In this document: piece after piece, positions 8,017-14,766 of the stretch
Numbering within the stretch: the first letter of the stretch is position 1
Layout of the letters: the number at the start of each line of letters is the position of its first letter
Source: Gammaproteobacteria bacterium
Lineage (GTDB): Bacteria > Pseudomonadota > Gammaproteobacteria > Pseudomonadales > Azotimanducaceae
NCBI GenBank assembly: GCA_024640825.1
Contig: JAHEEG010000021.1
Span: 1-36,668 of the forward strand
DNA: 36,668 bases
Reading direction: 5' to 3'
Notes under the pieces: model-generated
Seen by the model: only the letters and a program-made list of their open reading frames with translations
The model's database searches: none
What the model was told of the DNA's origin: nothing
Program-made: the position numbers and the translations under genes

Positions 8017-8921
8017 TGCTGATTGGCACCCTGGCGTCACCGCGGCTTCTTACATCAACGCACTCGCAAAGAGCTGAAACGGTGGCCCGCATTGTGGACA
8101 GCGGCATCGATCACGTATTTGTTGCAGATCATGTCAGCTTTCACGTCGGCACTGGAATGGACGGCCTGATCAACGCCGCCACGCTGACCGCCCTGCACCC
8201 CAGACTCAAGGTCTGCGTGGGCGTCTACCTGCTGGCGCTGCGGCATCCGCTGCCCGTGGCGCGGCAGCTCGCCACCCTGTCAGAGTCAGCCCCAGGGCAG
8301 CTGATAATGGGCATCGGAGTCGGGGGTGAAGACCGCAACGAGATCGCCATGTGCGGCGTAGACCCCGCCACCAGAGGTCGTCGCACGGATGAATCGCTGG
8401 CCGTCGTGCAAGGCCTGCTATCCGGGGAGCCCATGGATTTCCACGGTGATTTCTTCGAGTTCGAGAAAGCCTGGATAAAGCCCAAACCGGCCTCTCGGAT
8501 ACCTTTCGTCATCGGCGGCCGGGCAGATGCCGCCCTGCATCGCGCCGCCCGTTTCGGGGATGGCTGGCTCAGCGTATGGACATCGGCGCGACGCTTCGGC
8601 GAGGTCGTGACGCAGATCGATGCTGAAGCCGCAACCTTCGGCAGGCCCCGCCCCAGCCTCCACGGCCTGCAGGTCTGGACCGGCATCGACAACAACAGGG
8701 ACCGGGCTCGCGCCAGGCTGGCCAAGGGCATGGAAGACTTTTACCGAATCCCTTTTGAGCGCTTCGAAAAATACAGCCCCTACGGCAACCCCGCAGAGGT
8801 GGCGGCGTTTCTGGCCCCGTACCGGGACGCCGGCTGCGAGTTGTTCAACATCATGCCTGTCGCCGACTCGGAGGAAGCCGGCATAGCTGCCGTTGCGGAA
8901 ATCCGCGACCGGCTGAGCTGA
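8016..8921 (+). CDS. LLM class flavin-dependent oxidoreductase (luciferase-like)
   Basis: A 301-residue luciferase-like TIM-barrel oxidoreductase. Seen: IGTLASPRLL at the start, DHVFVADHVSFHVG, the LIMGIGVGGEDRNEIAMCGV flavin-site block, RRTDESLAVVQGLLSG, and the IPFVIGGRADAALHRAARFG strand-helix. The overall block order matches the LLM protein at 1059, so the two are paralogues, but sequence identity looks moderate. The start is ATG 8016, overlapping the previous stop by one base. The metal exporter gene begins 5 bp downstream. As part of a coupled pair with the acyl-CoA-dehydrogenase-fold protein it probably acts in the same pathway; the substrate is unknown. Confidence 0.87.
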   Translation: MLIGTLASPRLLTSTHSQRAETVARIVDSGIDHVFVADHVSFHVGTGMDGLINAATLTALHPRLKVCVGVYLLALRHPLPVARQLATLSESAPGQLIMGIGVGGEDRNEIAMCGVDPATRGRRTDESLAVVQGLLSGEPMDFHGDFFEFEKAWIKPKPASRIPFVIGGRADAALHRAARFGDGWLSVWTSARRFGEVVTQIDAEAATFGRPRPSLHGLQVWTGIDNNRDRARARLAKGMEDFYRIPFERFEKYSPYGNPAEVAAFLAPYRDAGCELFNIMPVADSEEAGIAAVAEIRDRLS

Positions 8922-8926
8922 CGTCG

Positions 8927-9820
8927 ATGGGACACAATCATCAGCATCATGGTCATGGTCATGGCTCCGACGTTCAGGATGAAAAACTGCTGGGCAGGGC
9001 CTTCCTGCTCATTGCCGGTTTCATGCTGGTGGAGGTCATTGGCGGGGTCATGGCAAACAGTCTCACGCTGCTGGCCGACGCCGGCCATATGTTCCTGGAC
9101 GCTACGGCGCTGGGCTTCTCCTGGTATTCATTGCGGCTGTCCAGACGCAGCGGTGACCACAATCTGAGCTACGGCTATCATCGTTATCAGGTCCTGGCCT
9201 CTTTATTCAACGGTGTCACGTTGTTGGGCCTGGTAGCCTGGATTCTGGTGGAGGCCTTTGGCCGGCTGCTGTCGCCCGAGGGCATGCTGCCAATTCCGGC
9301 TTTGATCGTCGCAACCGCCGGTTTCCTGGTGAACATCCTGGCTTACCGATGGCTCCATCGCGCCCAGGATACGGCTACCGTTCGCAGCGCCGCCCTGCAC
9401 GTGCTCGGGGATCTGCTGGGGTCCGCCGCCGCTATCATTGCCGCATTGACCGTATATCTGACCGGCTGGCTCTATGCCGATCCGCTGCTCGCCGTTGTTA
9501 TTGCTGCGATCCTGGGGCGGGGTGCATGGGGGGTATTCAAACAATCGGCCCATATTCTTCTGGAAGGCGTTCCCGACGGCATCGATCTGAAAGAGATCAA
9601 GAGTACCCTGACGGCCAGAGTGGCCGGGGTGCAGGAAGTTCATCACGTACATGCCTGGGCGCTCACGGCAGAGAAGCCGATGGTTACCCTGCATGCCACG
9701 GTGGAAGAGGACAGCGACCTGGGCAACGTGATGGAGCGCCTGAAGACCGTGCTACAGGAGGACTTCGGGATTGATCATTCGACAATTCAAGTGGAACACG
9801 GCCCCTGTCCAGACGACTGA
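8927..9820 (+). CDS. Cation diffusion facilitator family transporter (CzcD/ZitB-like)
   Basis: A 297-residue inner-membrane exporter of divalent metals, most likely zinc, by proton antiport. The N-terminus is His-rich (MGHNHQHHGHGHG), as in ZitB and CzcD. Six membrane segments can be traced. The metal-site pairs are intact: ADAGHMFLDA in TM2 (D51, H54, D58) and LHVLGDLLGS in TM5 (H158, D162). The C-terminal cytoplasmic domain shows the ferredoxin-like pattern with EVHHVHAWAL and a final VEHGPC. Start ATG 8927, 5 bp after the LLM gene. Despite its position in a catabolic run its role is metal homeostasis. It may simply share the transcript. Confidence 0.93.
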   Translation: MGHNHQHHGHGHGSDVQDEKLLGRAFLLIAGFMLVEVIGGVMANSLTLLADAGHMFLDATALGFSWYSLRLSRRSGDHNLSYGYHRYQVLASLFNGVTLLGLVAWILVEAFGRLLSPEGMLPIPALIVATAGFLVNILAYRWLHRAQDTATVRSAALHVLGDLLGSAAAIIAALTVYLTGWLYADPLLAVVIAAILGRGAWGVFKQSAHILLEGVPDGIDLKEIKSTLTARVAGVQEVHHVHAWALTAEKPMVTLHATVEEDSDLGNVMERLKTVLQEDFGIDHSTIQVEHGPCPDD

Positions 9821-9851
9821 GCTGCCAGGGACCTGCCAGACCGGAAAGCAC

Positions 9852-10223
9852 ATGACGAAGCCCGGGTACACAGGATTCAGACACGTGATCGCCGCCGCCG
9901 GCTACTCCGTGCGAGGACTGCGCGCAGCCTGGCAGCACGAATCGGCGTTCCGCCAGGAGTGCATTCTGGGAATCCTCATGCTGCCTCTGGCGTTTGTGCT
10001 GGGGGAAAACCTGGCCCAGACCGCGCTGCTCATCGCCGTATGCTTTCTGGTGCTAATTGTCGAGCTGCTGAACTCGGCGATTGAGGCCGCGGTCGATCGG
10101 GTGGGCCACGAGCACCACGAACTGGCCGGTCGGGCGAAGGACATGGGGTCCGCAGCCGTGGCGCTGAGCCTGCTTCTTGTGTGGATCACCTGGGGCCTGG
10201 TCGGGATCCTGCGCCTGATCTGA
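9852..10223 (+). CDS. dgkA: Diacylglycerol kinase DgkA
   Basis: A 123-residue integral-membrane kinase that phosphorylates diacylglycerol with ATP, recycling lipid into phosphatidic acid. The length matches E. coli DgkA (about 121). Seen: an amphipathic N-terminal part (AAGYSVRGLRAAWQHESAFRQE), three membrane helices, and the signature ELLNSAIEAAVDR followed by HELAGRAKDMGSAAV, which holds the catalytic Glu and the nucleotide-site residues. The start is ATG 9852; the frame is open back to 9771 but overlaps the metal exporter. The stop codon is the first three bases of a 13-bp tandem repeat that runs on downstream. Last gene of the plus-strand run. Confidence 0.95.
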   Translation: MTKPGYTGFRHVIAAAGYSVRGLRAAWQHESAFRQECILGILMLPLAFVLGENLAQTALLIAVCFLVLIVELLNSAIEAAVDRVGHEHHELAGRAKDMGSAAVALSLLLVWITWGLVGILRLI

Positions 10224-10283
10224 CCGAGTCGTCTGACCGAGTCGTCTGACCGAGTCGTCTGACCGAGTCGTCTGACCGAGTCG
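10221..10283. repeat. 13-bp tandem repeat, about 4.8 copies, starting at the dgkA stop codon
   Basis: The unit tgaccgagtcgtc is repeated at 10221, 10234, 10247, 10260 and 10273, with the last copy cut after 11 bases. The copies are identical. The first three bases are the dgkA stop, so copy-number change would not alter the protein. The unit is not a multiple of three. No obvious hairpin or T tract accompanies it. Confidence 0.97.
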
Positions 10284-10328
10284 CCCTCAAGCGTAATCGC
10301 TGGCTAGCGCTGCCGATTGCTCGGCGAT

Positions 10329-11330
10329 TCAGCCCAGCAGCTCGTTCGCGCGGTTGATGAGGGGCGTCATTGACAGCTTGGTCTCTTCCCACAGCGGATC
10401 GGGACGTTTGCCCCGGCGATGCAGCGAGAGATTCAGCCCGGTGATGATGGCAAATTTGTAGGCGGCCAGCGCCCTGAACCAGTTGAGATCCGGTAGCGCG
10501 GTTCCCCAAGCCTCACTATACAGCCGGATCAGCGTTTCCGGGTCGAGAAACGTCGGGCGCACGACGCCTTCCGTGGCCCAGGCGTGGGGGTCGCTGAACG
10601 TCACGATCCATCCCAGATCGTTGAGGGTGGCGCCTACGCCACAGAGCTCCCAGTCGATGACCGCGAGCAATTTCGCATCTGGCGAGCAGAACAGGTTGGC
10701 CACCTGAAAATCGCCATGAAATATGCCTACCGGTGCGTCGACCGGCAGCTGGTCCAGCAGCTTCTGACGCACCGTTGGCACATCCTTGAGCCGCTCCGGG
10801 TCGGCGGCCCGTTCATAGAAGCGGTCCCAGCGGGTGACGTCCTCGTCGAAGGGCAGCGGATCTCCAAGATAGCTGGCCTCGGCCGGGTTTACTTTATGAA
10901 TACCCGCCAGTGCCGTCATTATCTGCCCACCGAGATCCAGACGCTGACTGTCAGTCAGTCTCGTGCCCCATTCCCCTTCACCGAGTCGCAGCACGTCCCC
11001 GTCCAGCCACGGCACTACGAAGTAAGGACATCCGAACCACTCCAGATCGTCCCCTGACCATTTGACCGAACAGTGGGGAACGTCGGTTTGATCCAGGGCG
11101 TTCAACACCGCCACCTGCCGCAGCACGTCAGCGGTGCCAACCCAGTTGACGTTGGGAGGCGGCAATCGAATGAACCAGGAATCGACGCCTGCAGCGGTCT
11201 CTACCCGGAAGCCATAGGCGAAACCCGCGTGACCGGGCATCTTGACCACATCGAAGATGCGCACGTCATCCGTGCCGTATCTGCTGCAACAAAACGGATG
11301 CAGCCGCTCCGTCAGCTCCGACAGTTCCAT
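10329..11330 (-). CDS. Phosphotransferase family protein (APH/choline-kinase fold, ACAD10-like)
   Basis: A 333-residue kinase-fold protein of the aminoglycoside phosphotransferase superfamily. Seen: an N-lobe with WFIRLPPPNVNWVG and the hinge YFVVPWLDGDVL, the catalytic loop FHGDFQVANLF (Asp as base, Asn for metal), and VIDWELCGVGATLNDLGW holding the metal-binding Asp. The active site is complete. Its ATG at 11330 has GGGGAGA just upstream. It lies 38 bp after the acyl-CoA synthetase stop on the same strand, so the two are probably co-transcribed. Relatives next to acyl-CoA enzymes are thought to phosphorylate hydroxy-acyl intermediates rather than antibiotics (as in mammalian ACAD10/11). That role is inferred here. 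Confidence 0.88.
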   Translation of the reverse strand: MELSELTERLHPFCCSRYGTDDVRIFDVVKMPGHAGFAYGFRVETAAGVDSWFIRLPPPNVNWVGTADVLRQVAVLNALDQTDVPHCSVKWSGDDLEWFGCPYFVVPWLDGDVLRLGEGEWGTRLTDSQRLDLGGQIMTALAGIHKVNPAEASYLGDPLPFDEDVTRWDRFYERAADPERLKDVPTVRQKLLDQLPVDAPVGIFHGDFQVANLFCSPDAKLLAVIDWELCGVGATLNDLGWIVTFSDPHAWATEGVVRPTFLDPETLIRLYSEAWGTALPDLNWFRALAAYKFAIITGLNLSLHRRGKRPDPLWEETKLSMTPLINRANELLG

Positions 11331-11368
11331 GGTTTCTCCCCTTCCAGTTTAAGGATCAGTCGCTTGCC

Positions 11369-12913
11369 TCAGACCGAGGCGTTTTCCGAGTATTGCTCGC
11401 GAAGCACCCGCTTGAGAATCTTGCCGCTGGGATTGCGCGGAATCTCGTCGATGAACACCACCCCTTTGGGTTGCTTGTAGCCGGCCATTTTCCCACGGCA
11501 GAATTCGATAACATCCGCCTCAGTCAGGCCCTCGCCCTTGCGGACCACGATGGCCAGGGGCGACTCTCCCCATTTCTCGCTGGCTTGGCCGATGACGGCA
11601 GCATCGAGGATATCCGGGTGGGTTGCCAGTACCCCCTCAATCTCGGCAGGGTAAACGTTCTCGCCACCTGAAATAATCATGTCCTTGATTCGGTCCTGGA
11701 TCGAAACAAACCCCTCTTCATCCATAACCGCCACGTCGCCGGTGTGCAGCCAACCATCCTTCAGCGTTTCCGCGGTCGCATCCGGCCGGTTCCAGTACTC
11801 TCGCATGACATGGGCGCCACGCACGAGCACTTCGCCCGGTTCCCCTGGCGCGCACGTTTCTCCTGCATCGTTGACCAGCTTGACGTCGGTGTGGAAAAAC
11901 GCCTGGCCGGTAGAATCGGGCTTCCGCAGGGCATTTTCCGTAGTCATGACGCACGCCGGGCCACAGGATTCGGTCAGGCCGTAAACCTGCAGAATGCCGA
12001 TGCCCATGTTGTGATACTTCTGCGTGAGTGCAGCAGGGACGGGGGCCGCCCCGGTCATGATCCAGCGTACCGCGGCGTAGTCAAAACGCTCGTAGCCCTC
12101 CACCTGAAGCATGAAATTGAGCATCGCGGGCACCATCAGCCCGGTAGTGATCTTCTCCCGCTCAATCAACTGCCAGGCCAGCAGAGGATCAAAACTGCGC
12201 ATGACGACAGACGTAGCACCGCGGTAGACGTTGACCGCCAGGGGGGTGAGCGCTCCGACATGAAACATCGGTAAAGCACCCAGATAGCGATCGGCATCGT
12301 GATACTCCGAGTTGGCGGCAATTGTGAGAATCGCCCAGATTGCGCTTGCATGCGTGTGGACCACGCCTTTTGGCAACCCTGTGGTACCCGACGTGTACAT
12401 GATGTAAAGCATGTCTTCATCCGCACCCCGGGGTTCAGGTTCACTATCCGACGCCGCATCCCGAAACGCTTCGTAGCTTTCAGCAAAGGGCGCTGTCTGC
12501 CCGGCGCCCGCCACCTGAAGCCAGTGCTTTACCTCTGTTTTATCGCCGCGACCGTGGAGTTCAGCCACGGCGCCCAGAAACTCATCGCCGAAGATGAGCC
12601 GCCGGGTGCCACTGTCTTTGAGGATGAACTCCAGCTCGTCAGGGACGAGTCGCCAGTTCAGAGGAACCACCACGGCGCCGATCTTGGCCAGGGCAAAGTA
12701 AGCTTCCATAAATTCCGCGCTGTTCATCAGGAGCAGCCCCACCCGTTCGCCCTGCTTCAAGCCGGCAGCCAGCAGGGCGTTGGCCAGACGATTGCTGCGA
12801 GCATTAAGCGCCCGAAAAGTCAGACGCAAATCGGCGTGGCTGTCTACGTAACCTTCGCGGTCTGGCGTCAGAAACGCACGTTTGGCCAGAAATAGGCCAA
12901 GATTGTTCCGCAT
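11369..12913 (-). CDS. Acyl-CoA synthetase (AMP-forming, ANL superfamily)
   Basis: A 514-residue enzyme that activates a carboxylic acid with ATP and joins it to coenzyme A. Seen in order: MYTSGTTGLPKGVVH (ATP loop), the LPMFHVGAL region, VYGLTESCG (A5), GWLHTGDVAVMDEEGFVSI (A7), RIKDMIISGGENVYPAEIE (A8 hinge), and IPRNPSGKILKRVLR (A10, with the adenylation Lys). All core motifs are intact; the length fits medium/long-chain fatty-acyl or aryl-acid ligases. The start is ATG 12913, with GAGGAG 6 bases upstream. The frame runs 106 codons further upstream but those lack ANL character and cover the regulatory region. It is first in an operon with the phosphotransferase at 10329. Confidence 0.95.
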   Translation of the reverse strand: MRNNLGLFLAKRAFLTPDREGYVDSHADLRLTFRALNARSNRLANALLAAGLKQGERVGLLLMNSAEFMEAYFALAKIGAVVVPLNWRLVPDELEFILKDSGTRRLIFGDEFLGAVAELHGRGDKTEVKHWLQVAGAGQTAPFAESYEAFRDAASDSEPEPRGADEDMLYIMYTSGTTGLPKGVVHTHASAIWAILTIAANSEYHDADRYLGALPMFHVGALTPLAVNVYRGATSVVMRSFDPLLAWQLIEREKITTGLMVPAMLNFMLQVEGYERFDYAAVRWIMTGAAPVPAALTQKYHNMGIGILQVYGLTESCGPACVMTTENALRKPDSTGQAFFHTDVKLVNDAGETCAPGEPGEVLVRGAHVMREYWNRPDATAETLKDGWLHTGDVAVMDEEGFVSIQDRIKDMIISGGENVYPAEIEGVLATHPDILDAAVIGQASEKWGESPLAIVVRKGEGLTEADVIEFCRGKMAGYKQPKGVVFIDEIPRNPSGKILKRVLREQYSENASV

Positions 12914-12983
12914 GATGACTCCTCTTCCAGTTGCAGCGCGGCATTTCGGGCCCCGGAGGCCATTCTGGCGAAAGGGTCCGTCC

Positions 12984-13011
12984 CTGTGAATGGGCACAAG
13001 GCTGTGAATGG
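12984..13011. promoter_or_regulatory. 10-bp direct repeat upstream of the acyl-CoA synthetase
   Basis: CTGTGAATGG occurs at 12984-12993 and again at 13002-13011, 18 bp apart centre to centre. They lie 70-100 bp upstream of the minus-strand synthetase start, in its likely leader or promoter. This could be a transcription-factor site; no regulator can be named. Confidence 0.4.
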
Positions 13012-13099
13012 TTACATTCTGGGCAATTCGCGGGATCCTGTGAAGTAACCCGCCGGGCCCATCGAAGCGCACGGCGGCGACCGCCAGCGAGGGTCGACG

Positions 13100-13183
13100 T
13101 GTTGCTGCATTGCAACATCTGGATACAAAAAACCGCAGCACGTAACAAAAAAATGACATACGACCTATTGCTGCACTGCGCAA
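13100..13183. promoter_or_regulatory. Two similar palindromes with TTGCTGCAYTGC core
   Basis: TGTTGC-TGCATT-GCAACA (13100-13117) is a perfect interrupted palindrome. A related copy, TTGC-TGCACTGC-GCAA, sits at 13168-13183 and overlaps the -35 box of the promoter called at 13168. The two share TTGCTGCAYTGC and are 66 bp apart. TGC/GCA-rich sites of this kind are reported for PhaR-type polyhydroxyalkanoate regulators, but I cannot confirm that here. They lie between the synthetase (minus) and the small-RNA unit (plus), so they could control both. Confidence 0.4.
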
Positions 13184-13195
13184 AACCAGTAGAAT
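13168..13195 (+). promoter_or_regulatory. Sigma70-like promoter for the upstream small RNA
   Basis: TTGCTG (13168-13173), a 16-base spacer and TAGAAT (13190-13195). Transcription would start near 13202, in front of the structured stretch ending in a T tract at 13325. Each hexamer differs from consensus at one or two positions. Read by eye only. Confidence 0.5.
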
Positions 13196-13201
13196 GCCTA
13201 G

Positions 13202-13325
13202 CAATTTCCGGGGTCGCTGAACCAGCGACACCGAACCGAACAGGCGTGGCGCGGTGTCTCTCTCCCCTTCCTCCCTAGCCGCGAAGACAGTGCCTCAATG
13301 TACTGTCGCCACGCCTTCTTTTTTT
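13202..13325 (+). ncRNA. Candidate small RNA A, about 124 nt, upstream of the LitR-like gene
   Basis: A non-coding stretch with a promoter on its left and an intrinsic terminator on its right. Elements in order: a perfect 7-bp hairpin GTCGCTG/CAGCGAC with a 3-base loop (13213-13229); a 10-bp outer stem AGGCGTGGCG (13242-13251) pairing with CGCCACGCCT (13307-13316); inside it a weak stem (about 4 bp, 13252-13255 with 13278-13281) presenting a C/U-rich loop that includes TCCTCCCT (13269-13276); and a second inner stem ACAGT/ACTGT (13287-13291, 13302-13306). A run of seven T (13319-13325) follows the outer stem. The C/U loop is complementary to Shine-Dalgarno sequence. The same plan recurs at 14434-14541. 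It could instead be a long leader of the regulator gene that ends in an attenuator. Confidence 0.5.
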
Positions 13326-13414
13326 ATCACGCCGTTCTCGTCAGACCTTTTCCTCTGACGGTCGAACCCTTCAACCCTGTACCGGACACGACATCCGGAC
13401 GGTAATCGCCAAAC

Positions 13415-13461
13415 TGGACAAGTTGGGCACCAGCTGTACAATTCTGTACCGGCTCTGTACA
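13415..13461 (+). promoter_or_regulatory. Promoter and repeated TGTAC operator of the LitR-like gene
   Basis: TGGACA (13415-13420), a 16-base spacer and TACAAT (13437-13442) form a sigma70-like promoter. TGTACA at 13435-13440, TGTACC at 13445-13450 and TGTACA at 13456-13461 recur every 10-11 bp and cover the -10 box and start region. CarH/LitR-type regulators are known to bind tandem repeats of about 11 bp or TGTACA-like half-sites. Autorepression is therefore the natural reading. Confidence 0.6.
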
Positions 13462-13471
13462 GGTCAGACGG

Positions 13472-14368
13472 GTGGAAGACGAAGAAGACCTATACCGCAT
13501 AGGCACCATTACCAAGCTAACGGGTATCGCTGTCGAGCGCCTACGGGCGTGGGAACGACGCTATGGCCTGATACCCGCGCACCGCTCCGGCAAGACCCGC
13601 TTTTACAGCAAGGCGCAGCTAGACCGGTTGATCAGAATCAAGCGACTCATTGACCAGGGCCATCCCATCAGCACCCTGGTTGAGCTGGACGATGAGCAGC
13701 TGCAGGAACGTCTGATTACACATCGTGAAGCCAGCATGAAGCCGGCAATCGCCGGCTTGATAGGCCCCAATCTGCTCGTTCTGGAGCATCAGCAGACAGA
13801 CCCGGCACGCCTGGACGTGCGGGCACGATGGGCGAACGCGGATGCTTTCTTTGCCGACCAGTCAGGCACCGAAGCGCTGGACGTCCTGGTCCTGCAGGTG
13901 CCGGTGCTGCTTACCCATATCGTCGAGAAAATAGCCAATCTGCGGCCGAATTCGCGAATCGTGGCCATCTACCAGTTCGCCACCCCGCGGCATCTCACAG
14001 ACGTACAGGAGCTGGGAATTCCCACTCTGCCGTGGCCAACGTCTTGGCGCGAGATCGAACACGCCTGCGCGACAACGGCGGGGATGCCGCTACGCGCGGC
14101 GCGGGCAGCGGATCGCCGCTTTACTGATGAGGAGCTCATCGCCATCGCCGCCAGCAGCGAGAATGCTACCGGCTGTCCCCAGCATCTCGTTGAGCTTATC
14201 AGCGGCCTGAACGCGTTCGCCGACTACAGTCTGAGCTGCGTCGAAGATGAAGCCCAGCAGGACCTGTACGCGAGAGTCCACACAGATACCACCCATGCTC
14301 GCGCCCAGCTGGAGCTGGCGCTCGAGGTGCTGGTTGATGCAGAACAGCTGCTCGCCACGCCAAACTGA
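13472..14368 (+). CDS. MerR-family regulator, LitR/CarH/MlrA type, without a visible B12-binding motif
   Basis: A 298-residue DNA-binding regulator. The N-terminal MerR winged helix is clear: YRIGTITKLTGIAVERLRAW, then ERRYGLIPAHRSGKTRFYSK. The LRAWERRYG string is diagnostic for the LitR/CarH/MlrA branch. A helical segment follows (about 70-170), then a flavodoxin-like part (EALDVLVLQVPVLL, NSRIVAIYQFATPRH, IPTLPWP) where CarH proteins bind adenosylcobalamin. The cobalamin ligand motif ExDxHxxG is not present. In Pseudomonas, B12-independent LitR-like proteins act with a separate LOV photoreceptor; no LOV gene is in this window. The start is a GTG at 13472 with only AGG nearby as a Shine-Dalgarno. 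TGTAC repeats at its own promoter and at the promoter downstream suggest it controls itself and small RNA B. Confidence 0.85.
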   Translation: MEDEEDLYRIGTITKLTGIAVERLRAWERRYGLIPAHRSGKTRFYSKAQLDRLIRIKRLIDQGHPISTLVELDDEQLQERLITHREASMKPAIAGLIGPNLLVLEHQQTDPARLDVRARWANADAFFADQSGTEALDVLVLQVPVLLTHIVEKIANLRPNSRIVAIYQFATPRHLTDVQELGIPTLPWPTSWREIEHACATTAGMPLRAARAADRRFTDEELIAIAASSENATGCPQHLVELISGLNAFADYSLSCVEDEAQQDLYARVHTDTTHARAQLELALEVLVDAEQLLATPN

Positions 14369-14376
14369 ACAAAACC

Positions 14377-14427
14377 TGTACAAAAGGTTAAAAAAACGTT
14401 GACAGGGCATCTTGTACTGTACACAAT
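14377..14427 (+). promoter_or_regulatory. Promoter with TGTACA motifs ahead of small RNA B
   Basis: TTGACA (14399-14404, consensus), a 17-base spacer and CACAAT (14422-14427). TGTACA lies at 14377-14382, and TGTACTGTACA (14413-14423) fills the spacer up to the -10 box. The same hexamer is repeated at the LitR-like gene's own promoter, so repression by that protein is the simplest model. Confidence 0.55.
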
Positions 14428-14433
14428 GGCCCC

Positions 14434-14541
14434 AGTTTCAGTTCAGGCGTGCAAGCAACTTCAGCAGTCCTCCCTTTCAAGTGTCCTTCCCCCAGAAGAC
14501 GAAGTTGCATCAGAGGTTCCGACCACTGACACGCCTTTTTT
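14434..14541 (+). ncRNA. Candidate small RNA B, about 108 nt, downstream of the LitR-like gene
   Basis: Predicted from the promoter at 14399-14427 and an intrinsic terminator. An outer 7-bp stem AGGCGTG (14445-14451) pairs with CACGCCT (14530-14536) and runs into six T (14536-14541). Inside, a perfect 8-bp stem GCAACTTC/GAAGTTGC (14455-14462, 14501-14508) carries a 38-base loop with TCCTCCCT (14468-14475) and TCCTTCCCCC. A second inner hairpin TCAG-A-GGT/ACC-A-CTGA with a TCCG tetraloop (14510-14529) abuts the outer stem, making a three-way junction. The outer stem sequence, the TCCTCCCT loop motif and the T tract are shared with candidate RNA A. A 14412-14666 open frame crosses it but looks non-coding. 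Very likely an RNA gene; function unknown. Confidence 0.6.
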
Positions 14542-14546
14542 ATTCT

Positions 14547-14596
14547 GAACTCCTCGAGCAGGAGTTCCAACGGCGCCCCCAAAGGGCGCCGTTTTT
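14547..14596 (+). terminator. Tandem hairpins ending in an intrinsic terminator
   Basis: A perfect 8-bp hairpin GAACTCCT/AGGAGTTC (14547-14567) is followed one base later by a 10-bp stem AACGGCGCCC/GGGCGCCGTT (14569-14593) and five T (14592-14596). It probably catches read-through from small RNA B or the regulator gene. The first hairpin's AGGAGTT arm resembles a Shine-Dalgarno and might also be part of a longer form of RNA B. Confidence 0.8.
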
Positions 14597-14649
14597 CGTT
14601 CTGGGGCCGGTTTCACGCCGAATCCATGGAAAATGCGCCAGGCTCTGCT

Positions 14650-14681
14650 TTTCTAAGAGAGAATAACTTTCTAAGAGAGAA
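14650..14681. repeat. 14-bp direct repeat upstream of the subtilisin gene
   Basis: TTTCTAAGAGAGAA occurs at 14650-14663 and again at 14668-14681, 18 bp apart. It lies about 90-115 bp before the GTG of the protease gene and could be an activator site. The remaining bases 14682-14766 show nothing I recognise. Confidence 0.5.
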
Positions 14682-14766
14682 GAAATCGACCGCGGATGAC
14701 GCGGCCGCTCGCAGCCCGGGCTCGGCCCGATGCAGAAAATCCAGAAACCAACCCTGAGCATCGCCC

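Noticed and set aside
10221-10283. CRISPR-like array
   Set aside because: The repeats are contiguous 13-mers without spacers and no cas genes are present.
10329-11330. Aminoglycoside resistance kinase
   Set aside because: It shares the APH fold but sits with an acyl-CoA synthetase, which fits the ACAD10-like metabolic branch.
12914-13231. 106-codon upstream extension of the acyl-CoA synthetase frame
   Set aside because: A strong GAGGAG site precedes ATG 12913, the extension lacks ANL features, and it covers repeats and promoter-like elements.
13202-13325. Cobalamin riboswitch upstream of a CarH-like gene
   Set aside because: I see no B12-box-like sequence, and the structure ends in its own terminator about 150 bp before the gene.
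14412-14666. 84-codon open frame over small RNA B
   Set aside because: Its codons cross two intrinsic terminators and stem-loops, and no ribosome site precedes it.
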